Shown here: in pieces, positions 10,847 to 22,300 of the stretch | Position numbering within the stretch: the first letter of the stretch is position 1 | Layout: each line of letters opens with the position of its first letter | DNA from: Oxytricha trifallax | Lineage: Eukaryota; Ciliophora; Spirotrichea; Sporadotrichida; Oxytrichidae | NCBI GenBank assembly: GCA_000711775.1 | Contig: ARYC01002748.1 | Span: 1-64,000 of the forward strand | Length of the DNA stretch: 64,000 bases | Reading direction: 5' to 3' | Position numbers and translations under genes: made by a program | The notes under the pieces: generated by a model | What the model saw: only the letters and a program-made list of their open reading frames with translations | Told to the model about the DNA's origin: nothing | Database searches by the model: none

Positions 10847-12220
10847 AATGAGCGCTAACCTTTTGAGAAGAGCGGCATTACTTGGGTAAAGTCAATAAAA
10901 GTTATCATTCCAGCAACCAAGAAAAGTAGAGACCAGAGACGCTTGTACTCAGTGGGAGCCTACTTATGACAACTTTGACCAGTCTAGCTTTGAGATTAAA
11001 ATATAAGTTAAGTAGGAGGTTATCAAAGAAGCTGTGCAAATTGAGGAGGAGGTTAAACAACCCGCCATAGAGCATTAATAAATACCAGCTTAAGTTGACT
11101 ATTAATGCAAAGAATGCAATAAAGTTTTCCCTTACAAGTCAACTTATAAAAGACACTTGAGAAATATACACAAAGATATGCCAAGGTTATATCTCAAGCA
11201 TTAAAAGAAAGATGGGAAGTATGTCTGTGAGTTCTGTGAGATGCCATATTCTCATACTAGAGACTTCAAAGTGCACTTAAAGAAATAGCAAAATTAAAGT
11301 TTTGTCTTTATTCATGAACCTACAGGGAATAAATTCCTCTAAAAGAGAAGATCAAGAAATCCAGTGGAGTCTCTTAGTGTTGAAGTCTAGAAGTAATTTA
11401 AAATGAAGAAAGCAGTCAAGAACTTTTCAGTCTCTGACTAGAAAGTTACCTCACTCTTGAAGCAAAAATAGAGAAGAGAGTAATTACAGATGACTAATAT
11501 GCATACAAGATATATCCTTTCAATTACTTCCTTGCTGATGACAAGTTCCAAATGGAATTTGCTAATGAGTATTAAGGTCTTTAAAAGGCAAAGTTAAATG
11601 AGTGCATGCATATCATCTAGCTTGATGATATTTTACTTGGTAAAGGTCATGTAGCCTTCAGGCTTCCTTTACATGAAATGACTTACAGAGAATTCTTATC
11701 TGACAATAGATGTCAGAGATAAATTAGCTAGATAGTATAGCAGATAGTTGAGGGGATTGAAGAGCTTCACAAGCTAGGTTATGTTCATAGAGACTTAAAG
11801 CTAATGAATATCATGATGAACTTTCAGCCTAAAAGAGTTTATATTATTGACTTCAACAAGTCGCAAAGAGTGCAAGTCTCTGCATAAGGAAATGTTTACG
11901 GCACCCCTGGATATTTCCCAGAGAGAGAAGATTAGAGAGATGGAGAAACTTAATGGGATATCTGGGCTCTAGCAGTAATAATAATAGAGAGCGACATGCC
12001 AAGAAACGATTACTTTAGCTGCAGGGGTAAGAGAGGTTATAAGCAGAGAATCAAACATCTCTATAAAAATAAAATAAATGGAGGTCTCAGAGAACTTGCA
12101 TACTCAACTATTATCAAGGCAAGCTAAGAGAATTAACAAACAATAGAAACAATCAAACATCAACTTAGAAAGATAAAATTCAGAGAACTGCCACATGACT
12201 CTAAGCTTATGTTTGTGTGA
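10847..12220 (+). pseudogene. TBE C 57-kDa zinc-finger/kinase gene
   Basis: ATG 10847 gives MSANLLRRAALLG. Two C2H2 fingers are present: CKECNKVFPYKSTYKRH..H and CEFCEMPYSHTRDFKVH. The first ~195 codons are open. A deletion of about 75 nt near 11455 removes part of the linker and shifts the frame, after which the kinase half is again open. That half has VHRDLKLMNIMM, DFN instead of DFG, GTPGYFPERE and WDIWAL, and ends at TGA 12218-12220. It shows the family's domain order clearly. Confidence 0.85.
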
Positions 12221-12264
12221 AATATTTTAAAAACTCGCTTATTATACTCACTTAAAATACTAAT

Positions 12265-12381
12265 ATTTAAACATTAAACCCCTACATAAACCCTAATTAA
12301 AACCCTAATAAAGTATGCACTAATAGTCTACTTTTATCAATCAAAACTCAATCAAACTACTGAAAGGGTTTTGGGGTTTTG
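12265..12381. repeat. TBE C right ITR
   Basis: Inverted copy of 8316-8432, ending GGGTTTTGGGGTTTTG. The target copy ATT follows. Confidence 0.88.
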
Positions 12382-12384
12382 ATT

Positions 12385-14700
12385 ACACATATACAGTGAG
12401 AGAAAAAAATATTTTTTCCTGGATATAAAATGAAAGTAAATAAATAGGATTAAAAAAAGAATTAAAAGCAATAAAAAAGTAAGAGAAAAAAAATTTAAGT
12501 ATATAAAATTGTAAGAAAACAAAATGGAATGATTAAAGGAAGGATTTTTAACTTATATAATATTTCCGTTTAATAATTTGTAATTGAAGAATTTTTAAAT
12601 ATAAATATATAAATATTATCTAAACTGAAGAATAGAATTTATTTGCCAATACTACCTACTATATAGAGCTAGTTTTTAAAACAAAAATTAATTCAAATTT
12701 AAAACATATAAAATCATCATTCACATAATAATTATTAATTTTGAAATACATTTTATTAAATTATTCTATTCTTGTCTTTAATAAATTAATATCATAATTT
12801 AATTTCCTAATAATTCATTATTGCTTTAGGATTAGGCTAACTTTATCATAAAAAACATAATTAAAACTATGAATTTATTAAAGAAGGAGTTTAAAAGAAT
12901 ATTAGAACTTGATGATAATATAAATTTATAAGTAAAAAACCTCATAGTTAATTTTTATAATAAATAATATTATAAATTCTATTTCTAATTTTTAATTAAG
13001 AAAAAATATAATAATATAATATTTTACATGCTTATAAAATTAAAAAATTTAAAGAAAATAATGTAAAATTAAATGATCCAATCATAAAAAAATACATAAT
13101 ATTTTGAAATAAATACTGAATAGGTTCATTTGATGAAAAGAAGTAATATTAAAATTTTTACTTTATTTCAAATTCCTGATCCATAAACAGGTTTATCACT
13201 TTAATCTTGTTTTTTGAACTCCTCTGCCTGATAAAAATATTTCTAATCTCTAAAACATGTTTCTAAATAATTTACTTTGTGATCTTTCGAATAATCACAG
13301 AATTAGAACTTAACCAACTGCTAAAATGAAATTGTCAAAGAATGGTTTATAGTTTTGATAATATGTTATTCAATCTCTCATGATATTTTTAAATATATCA
13401 TAAAGATAAAGAAATTATGGTCAATTTAAGAAAGTAAGTTATAGATATTTTAAAGCCATAATATTTCGAATTCGGGATTTAAATTAAAAAACTTTACTTT
13501 ATATGAAAAGAAAAAAATAATCGATAATTGATGGTATATAAGAACTATAAGAAATAGCGTTTACGGCGTGTGCTATTGAAAAAATACCAAAAATCAATAA
13601 AATCAAATGTAAAAAATGTCTAATAAAGACTTGACAATTCCAAATGATAATAGTCCAATTGTTTTTAATAAAAAAGAATTATTAATATTAAGTTCTTAAA
13701 TATATTAATCATGATAGCACAGCTTTGAAAGGATACTGTCGATTTTGTCTTTTTATAATATTTTTCAAATAAATAAATATTTTATTCATAAAAAATTCTA
13801 TCTCTGTAAACGGAAAGAATAAAATGCTCGATTATATCAGGAACCAACATCACTTTACAAAAATGTTTACTAAAAATCACAAGCCATTCACAAAAATCAT
13901 TATATTTTTGTCACACTTAAATTTCTCAGAGAAAAAACTATGAAAAAGCAATTGCTCCCAGGCATGCATTAATAATTTATTCTTGCATGCCATCTTTTAA
14001 TAAGTTTAAATACATCATTGTACATAGTCTTAGAGAATGCCTATCAGAATTATCTCAGCCCGTCCTTTAGGACGATACTAGCATATTCATTTCTGACCAT
14101 GATAATCTAGCGAGGCAAGATTACTGTCATTTTTGTCTTTTAATAGTATATTTCCAATAAATATATATTTTGTGTATTTTAAATTCTTTCTCTGCTGAGA
14201 CAACGAATTAAATGAATATAAATATCAGAAACATCTTTCCTACTATTTAATCCATTTCTAGAGTCAATCGCTCAATATGTGTTAATAACATGTTTTTAAT
14301 CATGGTTATTTTCTTATATATCATTATTATTTCAACAGCTATTATTTCAACGAAATCATTCATTAATCTCAAATGTTTTGCTTATAGAATTTTGTTATAA
14401 AACTTGACAAAATATATTATAAGTATTTAAAAATATCACTTTAGAAGATTAATCGTATCTAAAACAAACCTTTATCCCAATATTTTAATCTAAATTTTAG
14501 AAATCATTAAAACTTAACTACCAATTTTACAATGCATTATTTTGAAGTTAAAATTAAAATTCATAAATAAATCTGTATTAGCAATAATCTTTTTGATATT
14601 AGAGTTTATTATTAATTCATTTTATATTCATTAAATTTATAAAAGAGTAAATTGAATTCAAATAGGAGTTTTTGAAAATTATTGATTTAAATTCAAATTA
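12385..14700. other. AT-rich germline DNA with one degenerate ~120-bp direct repeat
   Basis: No convincing gene. Segments 13728-13850 and 14115-14240 resemble each other (both run TACTGTC..TTTTGTCTTTT, then a TATTTTCAAATAAATA-like stretch, then TCTCTG and TATATCAG), about 390 bp apart in the same orientation. The first ~50 bp finish the hairpin repeat interrupted by TBE C. Confidence 0.5.
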
Positions 14701-14717
14701 AATATTATTATTCTTAT

Positions 14718-14799
14718 ATTTGGTTGCTTTTCAATTATCACACTTAGTACTAATATATATATATAAGGGCTTCTATCACAATACGAAAAGCAACCAAAT
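14718..14799. repeat. Small inverted repeat, perfect 14-bp arms
   Basis: ATTTGGTTGCTTTT (14718-14731) pairs with AAAAGCAACCAAAT (14786-14799). It lies about 80 bp upstream of a GC-rich gene start and encloses a TATATATATATA tract. It may mark an MDS edge or a promoter region. Function unknown. Confidence 0.8.
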
Positions 14800-14880
14800 T
14801 TCTAATGTGAGTATTTAAGAAAATTAATAACATTAATCAAAGTTAAAAAATATTCCTAATAGCTGTTGTATTGAGACCTA

Positions 14881-15300
14881 ATGGCTTCGACCTAGCCCTA
14901 CATGCATGACCACTACGAGCCGCCTCTGACCTCGCCCTCAGTGCAGCTGTCGCCCTCCGTGCTGCCGCCGGGGATGGAGCCCTACCTTGGCGAAGAGCCG
15001 ATGATGAGCTTGTGGGAGCTGGTCCCCAAGATGGCCTGCCTACTGTAGAACATCTAACCCAAAGAACACTCCATTCAGAGCTTCTTCGAGATCCTGAAGA
15101 CTATCTTTGACTCTCGTACCTTCCACCACCACTGGGTTTAGATTAAGTGGGTTGTCGAGCGCCATCTGGAAATGCAGAGACTCGAGAGTACGTTAAAGAC
15201 GCCATGCAAGACTGATCTGGACCCCATTGGAGGCATAGAACCAGTGCCTGATCAAGAGATGCAATCAGAGCCGTTAAAGGGCGTGCCCAAGGTCAAGAGT
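14881..15300 (+). CDS. Gene 1, N-terminal segment (unknown protein)
   Basis: ATG 14881 opens a frame MASTQPYMHDHYEPPLTSPS.., with a Pro/Ser-rich first 35 residues. A helical-looking part follows (SLWELVPKMACLLQN, QSFFEILKTIFDSRTFHHHW, VVERHLEMQRLES). The sequence is over 50% GC, in sharp contrast to flanking DNA, which supports a real, possibly highly expressed gene. The frame loses character near 15300, where another gene's segment begins, so this is taken as one MDS. Further segments probably lie at 15900-16160 and 16480-17118. Product not recognised. Confidence 0.6.
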
Positions 15301-15344
15301 GGGGCCCTATTTAGTACCTACTTCAAAAATAAATCAAACAGACC

Positions 15345-15935
15345 ACGATAAACAAGCATATGTTCTCTTCATTGTAAATGGTGTTCACGTGAAAACCCAG
15401 AACTTGCCTCTATGTTTACTGAAGCAAATCAAAAATTTGGATCCTCGCATTGGCTCCTTCAATTCAGCTCTTCAGAGTAGTTGACCCAGAAGACTCAACA
15501 ATCTTCCTTGGTTATGACTACTTCAGATTCTCAGACCAAATTGTAGAAGATGTTCCTTTAGCTTCATATGTTGCTATGACCTAATCCAAGTTAGCTTCCG
15601 TCCTCATAAAATACACAACTGCCTTCCCAACAGCCGATGTTTAAGCACTTATTGACGAGATCATCAAGTTTGTGTTCAGTTATGGTTTAACTGGATCATT
15701 CGTTTATCCAACTAACAACTTCACTAACAGCAATGTTGAAGATAATATCCTTGCAGCATTCGTCATGAACAACTATGCAAACATTGATCACACTGTATCA
15801 AAGCTACAATTGGTCCTGCCGCATGGGCAGATATTCAAGCTGATCAGGACTCCTCTTCCACCCCACAGTAAGACGAATGGTACTTCTATATTTCTTATAG
15901 TAACAATGAGATTCCGCTGAGCCGCTTGCAGACCC
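15345..15935 (+). pseudogene. Gene 2, internal segments of a likely secreted protein (frame-broken)
   Basis: Three consecutive pieces read in different frames: ENPELASMFTEANQKFG; then from about 15440 VVDPEDSTIFLGYDYFRFSD, ASVLIKYTTAFPTADVQ and SFVYPTNNFTNSNVEDN; then from about 15800 IGPAAWADIQADQDSSSTPQ and EWYFYISYSNNEI. The style matches the signal-peptide segment at 17310, so these may be later parts of the same protein placed upstream of its start, that is, scrambled. The frame changes at about 15440 and 15800 could be IES junctions or mutations. Function not recognised. Confidence 0.5.
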
Positions 15936-16200
15936 CTTTGGAGGAAGGAGCCCTCCCGGAAGAGGAAAAGCACAGCATTCACAGGGCAAGGGCACTCCAC
16001 AATGGGTTTGGGGCAACAACTGGGCAAGTATATCAGAGACCTGGCTGTGCAAATATCGCACATGGACATGCACTGGCTCCCACAGGGGTAGCTGCGGACC
16101 TTAATAGCCGCCTTCCACCACCTGACCCTCGAGAATGTCTGATTTGACGATTGACTTTTTGAAATCTTCAAGTCATTTGGGGGGAACTCAAAGACCTTTT
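15900..16200 (+). pseudogene. Gene 1, middle segment candidate
   Basis: GC-rich stretch with two overlapping coding-like frames: IPLSRLQTPLEEGALPEEEK, then a shift to GLGQQLGKYIRDLAVQ, ISHMDMHWLPQGQLRTLIAA and FHHLTLENV. After this, TGA occurs twice in the same frame (near 16140 and 16152) before LFEIFKSFGGNSKTFF. The helical style and base composition fit the other gene 1 parts. The stops and shift mean either decay or unseen IES/pointer structure. Confidence 0.45.
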
Positions 16201-16382
16201 TCCAAATTATGATACTCCATTATCTTGGCCCCCGCGATAGATGTCTGAGTCGGAGACCCCATCTCCGCAGATCAAAACATGGAGAATCGCGTGGTGCCCC
16301 TGCCAGCCCCTCAACAGGAAAAATCCTTTTTGCTATTGTTTGCAATACTTTTTTCAGAAAAACCCTATGTGAAGAATTTGGG
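16200..16382 (+). other. Dispersed segment with a second copy at 63.5 kb
   Basis: The run TTATCTTGGCCCCCGCGATA..TGTCTGAGTCGGAGACCCCATCTCC and the downstream GGAGAATCGCGTGGTGCC..CAGCCCC closely resemble 63532-63640. One frame here starts MENRVVPLPAPQQEKSFLLL and ends just before a GGGGTAAGT donor-like site. The other copy keeps ATGGAGAATTGTGTGGTACC, so the shared part may be a gene start. Confidence 0.55.
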
Positions 16383-16480
16383 GTAAGTATTTGATCAGAA
16401 CTATCTAATTCAAAATGCTTAATTACACTAAATTAACGACTATCTGTAATACATTATTTTTAAAATTTAAATTTGATTAG
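16383..16480 (+). other. Intron or IES between coding segments
   Basis: AT-rich 98-bp insert with GTAAGT at its left edge and TTGATTAG at its right edge, between GC-rich coding segments. Consensus splice borders favour an intron. The reading phases tested across it do not join cleanly, so an IES is possible. Confidence 0.4.
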
Positions 16481-17118
16481 ACAAAATATGGCCCCAAACC
16501 CTAAAGAGATAAAAACAATCTCAGAATGACAAGACCACCAGCTCCCAGGAAGAGGCCAAGATCATGCAGTCCCTCCTCCAAGTCAGAGATCAGCTTACTC
16601 TTATTCACGAGTACAGACATCACCTCGCGTCATTTTCAGAGCTACCCAGGGTCAATGAAGTCATGAGAAAATCAGGGGCACCCGCAGCTCACGAGGCTGA
16701 AGCACTTATGGCATGGCACTGGCAGGTGGTAACTGGAGCACGCTCAGATCTCCAACACTTCAACCAGGACATCGATCACTCTATGAAGAGGAGCAACCCC
16801 GGCGCCTACAAGAAGCTAACCCCCCAGTCAAAGGTCTATTAGATACAGGACAGGCTGCAACTGCTGATGGAGAACTCCGTTGACCAGCTGCACACTTTCC
16901 TCAGGAAGATCTTCGCCAAGTGTCCCCTGCTCCCAGAGAAGATCCTCATCCTCCTCGAGAAGCAGTGCGAGACCTTGGAGGCGGACAAGCTGCTTGCCTG
17001 GTACACCGCGAACATCAAGCCGTAGGCAGAGGAGATCAGACGAGGCAGGTACTCCCAAGTGCATCAGGAGTCAGTGAAAGCCATCCTAGACGAGATTGAG
17101 CAGTAGTTTGATTAGTGA
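16481..17118 (+). CDS. Gene 1, C-terminal segment (unknown helical protein)
   Basis: A continuous frame of about 200 codons ends at TGA 17116-17118. It includes QEEAKIMQSLLQVRDQL, HEAEALMAWHWQVVTGARSD, MENSVDQLHTFLRKIFAKC and LEKQCETLEADKLLAWYTAN, finishing DEIEQQFDQ. TAG codes Gln at five sites. GC content is over 50% and the protein should be largely alpha-helical. No family recognised. This is the best-preserved host coding stretch in the window. Confidence 0.65.
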
Positions 17119-17309
17119 GTGAAACTTGTAATTAGATTAATTTCATAGAATTAGTTGTTGGTTCATTTCATTTTCATTTCTCCCAAATTTTACAATCTTT
17201 TATAAATAAAAGTATGATATGTGATCGCATAAGTAAGTTGTTTAATTAATTTCAAATTAAAAATAAATATAGTCCTTTAATTATTAAGATTATAGTTAAA
17301 AGTTTAAAG

Positions 17310-17681
17310 ATGAAAAACATCCTCGTTCTCTTAAGCGTGATAGCCGTTGCTCAGACCGTTGTTAAAGCCGACACCCTCTGAGACTTTTGAAATTCCCTCT
17401 CTAGTTTCAATGCTGGTACCTGCACTTCACTCATTGATAACAACTCCAATGACAGAGATACCTGCTTGGTTGCTTGCACTGAGGCCTCAGCCTACATTAC
17501 CAAGATGTTCACCTCAACTGAATACACTGACTCTAAATTCAACCCACCTGAGTTCTTGTTCAAGTTAGGGGACTTAAACATTAAATTCAACGCCCAAATG
17601 AATCAATGCAGACTCGTCGAGTTAATGCAAGCCTTCCACAAGATAGCTTCAGTCAAGTTGCAAGCTTCACCATTACTCTGA
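17310..17681 (+). pseudogene. Gene 2, N-terminal segment with signal peptide and two in-frame TGAs
   Basis: ATG 17310 starts a textbook signal peptide (MKNILVLLSVIAVAQTVVKA). The frame then meets TGA at 17379 and 17388, but reads on open as NSLSSFNAGTCTSLIDNNSN, then DTCLVACTEASAYITKMF, then PPEFLFKLGDLNIKFNAQMN. It ends at TGA 17679, where a 1-nt shift would continue SFSQVASFTITLNIL. Paired cysteines and the leader suggest a secreted or surface protein. Stops and shift suggest decay, or MDS edges that were not resolved. Confidence 0.5.
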
Positions 17682-17739
17682 ATATATTAAACCTCACAGT
17701 TTGCGTTAAAACGCTGAAGCAGCAGCAGAATTACAAAGC

Positions 17740-18154
17740 TGTCTAGAGGAATACTCTAAAGGAAATCCACTCTGGCAACAGAGAATACCTCTAACATAAT
17801 AACAAATTTAGAATGTAAAACCAGACATCTCAGTGCACAACTAGTTTCTCATCACAGGTATTCAATCAACAACCGCCAGTGAGTTCAAGCGACCCCAATG
17901 AAAACTATGATTTGATATTTAAGCAGTTGCAGAAAGCCTCAAAAGAAAAAGATGAGCTATAGCGTGAACTCAGCAGATTGAAGGACCAGAGAGATTTGAT
18001 GAGAATGAAGAATTCAACATTAGGTGGCAGTGCGGGTTCTGGGGCAGGAGAAGCAAGTGGAAATAAAGCACAATAGAACAATGGATATCAATTACTGCAT
18101 GTACTCTTAGTAGCAATCATTTCACTGATATTGGGCGCAATCATAAAGCAATGA
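17740..18154 (+). CDS. C-terminal segment of a VAP-like tail-anchored protein
   Basis: The frame ends at TGA 18152-18154. It reads NKFRMQNQTSQCTTSFSSQ, a Pro/Ser linker, a coiled coil (DLIFKQLQKASKEKDELQRE then LSRLKDQRDLMRMKN), a Gly/Ser/Ala linker and a C-terminal hydrophobic helix (LLHVLLVAIISLILGAII, then KQ). This order matches the C-terminal half of VAMP-associated (VAP/MSP-domain) proteins of the ER membrane. The N-terminal MSP domain is not next to it and could lie elsewhere as another MDS. The family call is inference from layout. Confidence 0.5.
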
Positions 18155-18700
18155 GGGAAATAACAATTGGTAATCTAAATAATGAATAAATAAAGCAACA
18201 TGCATTTTAGACTAGACGCATGTTTTCAAATATAATAAAAGCAGAAATGATATATATTTTGATTTCTATTTGCAAATTTTCTGTGTCATCATTATTTTAC
18301 GGGGTTTTATATAAACTATTTAATCGGACATAATGTACCAATCATAATTAACTCAATCAGTCATCCAACTTATATTTAATTTGCAAACTAATATCTAAAT
18401 TCCAGGATTTACTGCTTTAAATTTTCCCATGTATTTTTTAAATATAATAAAATTTCATTTTATTTATATTTTACTATTTATAATTAAATATTAATTTAAA
18501 ATGAATTTAACTTAATTGTTTTATTCAATGTATAACTTATTTTTTAGCAAACTTCGTTGATCTTGTTGTTCAAGATCTCTTTCAGTGATTCATTTCAATC
18601 TTCTACACTCGTTTATTCTGTGCTTGTTATTGACACTATTTTAATTGAATAATTATTGTCTGCTTATTTGAATACCTTAACTGTATTTTTTATAGTTATT
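18155..18700. other. AT-rich spacer
   Basis: Trailer of the coding cluster, then AT-rich DNA with no supported feature. Confidence 0.5.
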
Positions 18701-18968
18701 ACAATATGTAATTTAATAAATATTTAAATATATATTGATGATAACTGAAATAATTCTCAGTTAAATAATAGGCTTGATAACATTGCTTAATTTTTCTTTC
18801 AAAAATTAATAAACTCTTCATATTAATGACACAATACTGATACAAATGCACCTCTTCCTCCTTTTTTTCCAGTTTATCACTCGAATGTAACTTTGAACAA
18901 TCACTAAGCTGCATAAAGCTGATAAACTCTTGTATAATTGACAGCAACTTCTAGTGTCCACCATTTTA

Positions 18969-19361
18969 TCAAACTGGCTGGTGTTTAGCACTTCCCTCCT
19001 GCGCTTCAAGATCAGTTGGTCTGGGCGGTGTTTGTGGTAATTCATTAAGCTGCTGTTGAATCCTACTGCATTTATAATTAACTTTCATTGCAGTAACATC
19101 CAGAATATATGTTAATATGTTTATATTTAATGTATTAATTAATAGTTTATTACCTTTTAAAACAAAGATCCAAGTGATTGATTCTTATAGATTATCCTAC
19201 CTCTGGCTATTCCTACCATATTTAGAGATCTAGTTATCAACTTCTTGCTTTAACTGCTTTCAGCAAGTCTCTCGCCTTCCAACTGATTCCCGATATCGAT
19301 TTTCTTCAAGCTGTGAGATGATCTCAACTGATGTATTTGAGATATTCCTTAAATGAGTCAT
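18969..19361 (-). pseudogene. Small two-exon gene with one in-frame TGA
   Basis: Exon 1 (19361-19154) starts MTHLRNISNTSVEIISQLEE and continues to WIFVLK. The intron 19153-19082 (GTAATA...GAAAG, 72 nt) joins in phase to exon 2, which reads KCSRIQQQLNELPQTPPRPT.. and stops at TGA 18971-18969. The preserved splice phase argues for a real gene of about 109 codons. One TGA at 19262-19260 (RRETC-stop-KQLKQE) interrupts exon 1. More coding-like text lies further 3' in another frame. Product unknown. Confidence 0.45.
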
Positions 19362-19399
19362 ATTAATTATATAATATAATTAAAAGAATGAATGAAATG

Positions 19400-22300
19400 A
19401 AATGAAATAAATTAGCATAGATATTGAGTAAGATTGATTGTTTTGATCTTAGTCGCTTAAGTAGTCAAAGGAAGCTTATTAATTCAGTGGTTATCATCTG
19501 CTGTAAATGTGCTTATCAGTCAAATTCAATCAAAACGCAAGAGTTATCAGGCTGTTTCGAATTTCCAGAGAAATACTCCTAAAAATAATGCAATATATTA
19601 CACAAGATAAATGGAAATATATATGATATAAATTATTTTTAATATGAGTTTGATAAATATTATATTTTAATATTAAAATATTTATAAAGGAGCTTAGTGT
19701 TTCACTTAAAGCAAGAAAAGGCCAAGTGAATGCTATTTAGGTCCTGAATCATTTATGAATAAATTAAACACATTATCTGAAGTAAGTAGTACTTCATTAA
19801 ATATTTAGATTATCATTTTACAATTAATAAAAAATTGAACACACTTTTTTAATAAATTTATAGTAGTTATAATCAGATAAAGTTTTTTATTAATTTATAA
19901 TGAACATTATTCCTAATATATAGTATGAATAAATTAGAAAGAAAATGGAATAGAACGAGCTATTATTCTGTTTATTATTATTGTACTGATTATACTCATA
20001 TAAATTCAAATTCAATCTGATACATTTCTTACTTTAATCAATATACCTTCTTTAATAAAGTCCATTATATTTAAAGCAAGCATTAATTAATCTATAATAA
20101 TCCAAAGTTGTGGAAAAGATTGAATTAGAGTGTGTATCATTCATGTTTTTTGATAGGATTAAATGACTTTTTCAGCTCAAAATTGAAAACAGCTAAACAC
20201 GCATCAGCAGCAATAGTGTACTTGTTGTCTATGACTTTTACTTTCTTTTGTTTACAGACTATCAACTACTATAAATAACTTAATATAGTTTCATGAGTCT
20301 GAAGGATTTATTTTTTCATATTATATTTACTATAAATTTAGAATTGATAATAACTGGTAATTATAAAGAAGAAGACTGGTTTAATTAAGCAATCTATTAA
20401 ATATTGTTAGACCTTGGGTTGTAATGATTTTGAATATACACTCAAATTCTTATAGTTTAATCTGTAATTACAATCAAATAAAACTTTTATCTGGTAGATT
20501 ATGGTTAGAAGTTTAGTTATTATAGTTGATTAAATATAATATGGAGTATAAACAATTTACTATAATGTTACTTCTTTATAAGTGAAGCATTTCTTGCTAC
20601 TACAGTAGTTATTGTTAAAAATAATAATCATAATAATACAAATAACTCCCATAATATTTCCAAGGGATCATCCTGTTAATTAAAATTTCATAACATTTTA
20701 ATTGGTAATTAGATTATTCTTATTTAATAAAGCGATTTAAACTACTTTTAGTATACTTTATACATATTTGAATTGTACTTAGATTTCATTGATCAATAAT
20801 TACTCCTTATTTTTCTATATTTTTTAAATAAACTTTATTTTATTGGTAAAGTTGTCATATATAAAAGTGTGGAGAGAACCTTTCTTTTACTAATAACTTC
20901 TATAATAAATATGATTTAGTTATAATATTTAAAACTAGATGCTTTGTAATATTATAAAGTACATTTGAGGCTTTTTTTTAATTTCTGTATATCTTTTTAT
21001 CAGAGCAAAGAGAATTGATGTTTCTTTATTATTAGCAAATACCTTTTTATTAAGATTTATTCATCATGACTTCGAGATAAATCAAATTAAATAAGGTATT
21101 TTATAATCTTTAATTTTTAACTTATTTCAAGAACTTTATATATTAATAACCTGTTGTTAAAACTTGTAGCAACCTCTAAAATATCCTTTTTTTATTCTAT
21201 TTATTTTCCTAATATTTAATTTTAAATTTATCAGTATATTTAAAAGTATGAATTAGCCACGTTGCCAAGCTATTAGAAGTCATTTTTATTGTAGTCTCTA
21301 TTATTTTAAACAATTTTTTCAACAAATTATTAATAAATTGCCTTATTTTGAATATTAATTTATAATTATAATTATAAATTCTTTTAACGATTGTGGTTAA
21401 TGGTTTTCTAATTAATCAATACATATATCTTCTTATGCTGGAATATTTGAGATAAAGCATACTTATTTTATATTTCTAATCTTCAGTATACATTTAAATA
21501 TTGATTCTTTTAAGTATTTGTAAGCTGAAACATCTCACTCAATTTACTTTACCTTGAAATCAGTGTCTTTAGTTCGAATTTTAAGCAATCAAAAGAATAT
21601 TATTATGACCTCGCGTAGTTCTAAATCTAAATATCAAAGTCACTATTATACCTATAAATTAAATTTATACTGTTAATGTTCTTCTATTAAATTAATTTAT
21701 AGGATTCTATAAAAGTTCAGAAATAGCAATTAACATTTTATAAATATTTTATTTATAATCCCTCACAAATAAAGGTTTCTTTTTTTTTATTAACAAAAAA
21801 CTTAAATATTTCACAGTTAATCAGTATCAAGAGTAAAGGCTAGAGCCACTTTAAATAAATTATTAATTCGAGTTGATTACTTTGAACTAAGTTAGATAAG
21901 TGGAAGATAATCATAGTCATAAAATTAAATTGTGAAGAAATATTTGATATGCCTTTGTAATTTTTCCGCATAATCTTTATTTTAAAAATATTTCGAATTA
22001 ATGATTCTTCTCATTTTTAAATCTTCATTTCCTACTAATATGATTTAAACGGTACATTTTAAATATTCTGCACTGATTGATTTATTTTAGAATAACATAT
22101 TTAATTATATTAAGTCAAAAATAATAGAATGGTAATTCCATGATTGAGAAAGTTTAAAATGTTTTTACACTTTGTATGAATATTACATTTCCATTAATTT
22201 CTGCGATCTAGTTTATTTTGTTTTATTTTTGCATTATGTAATTAAAACTGATAAAAGATCTATTATTTGGTTCATTTCTATTGAGCTTATATATTTTATA

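Larger units (their letters stand above)
8316..12381 (+). mobile_element. TBE transposon C, full length (4,066 bp)
   Basis: Complete TBE: left ITR (C4A4 start), transposase (plus), 22-kDa gene (minus), spacer, zinc-finger/kinase gene (plus), right ITR. It is flanked by ATT at 8313-8315 and 12382-12384, a 3-bp ANT target duplication. The flanking DNA rejoins perfectly with an uninterrupted repeat unit at about 8250. Every gene carries at least one disabling change. Confidence 0.95.

Noticed and set aside
15788..16171. Minus-strand ORFs opposite the GC-rich gene 1/gene 2 segments
   Set aside because: They are shadows of plus-strand coding. Cys/Pro-rich translations without Gln-coded TAA/TAG are typical of antisense frames.
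16880..17077. Arg/Ser-rich ORF inside the gene 1 C-terminal segment
   Set aside because: An alternative frame of GC-rich coding DNA. The main frame runs open through it to a TGA and has far better protein character.
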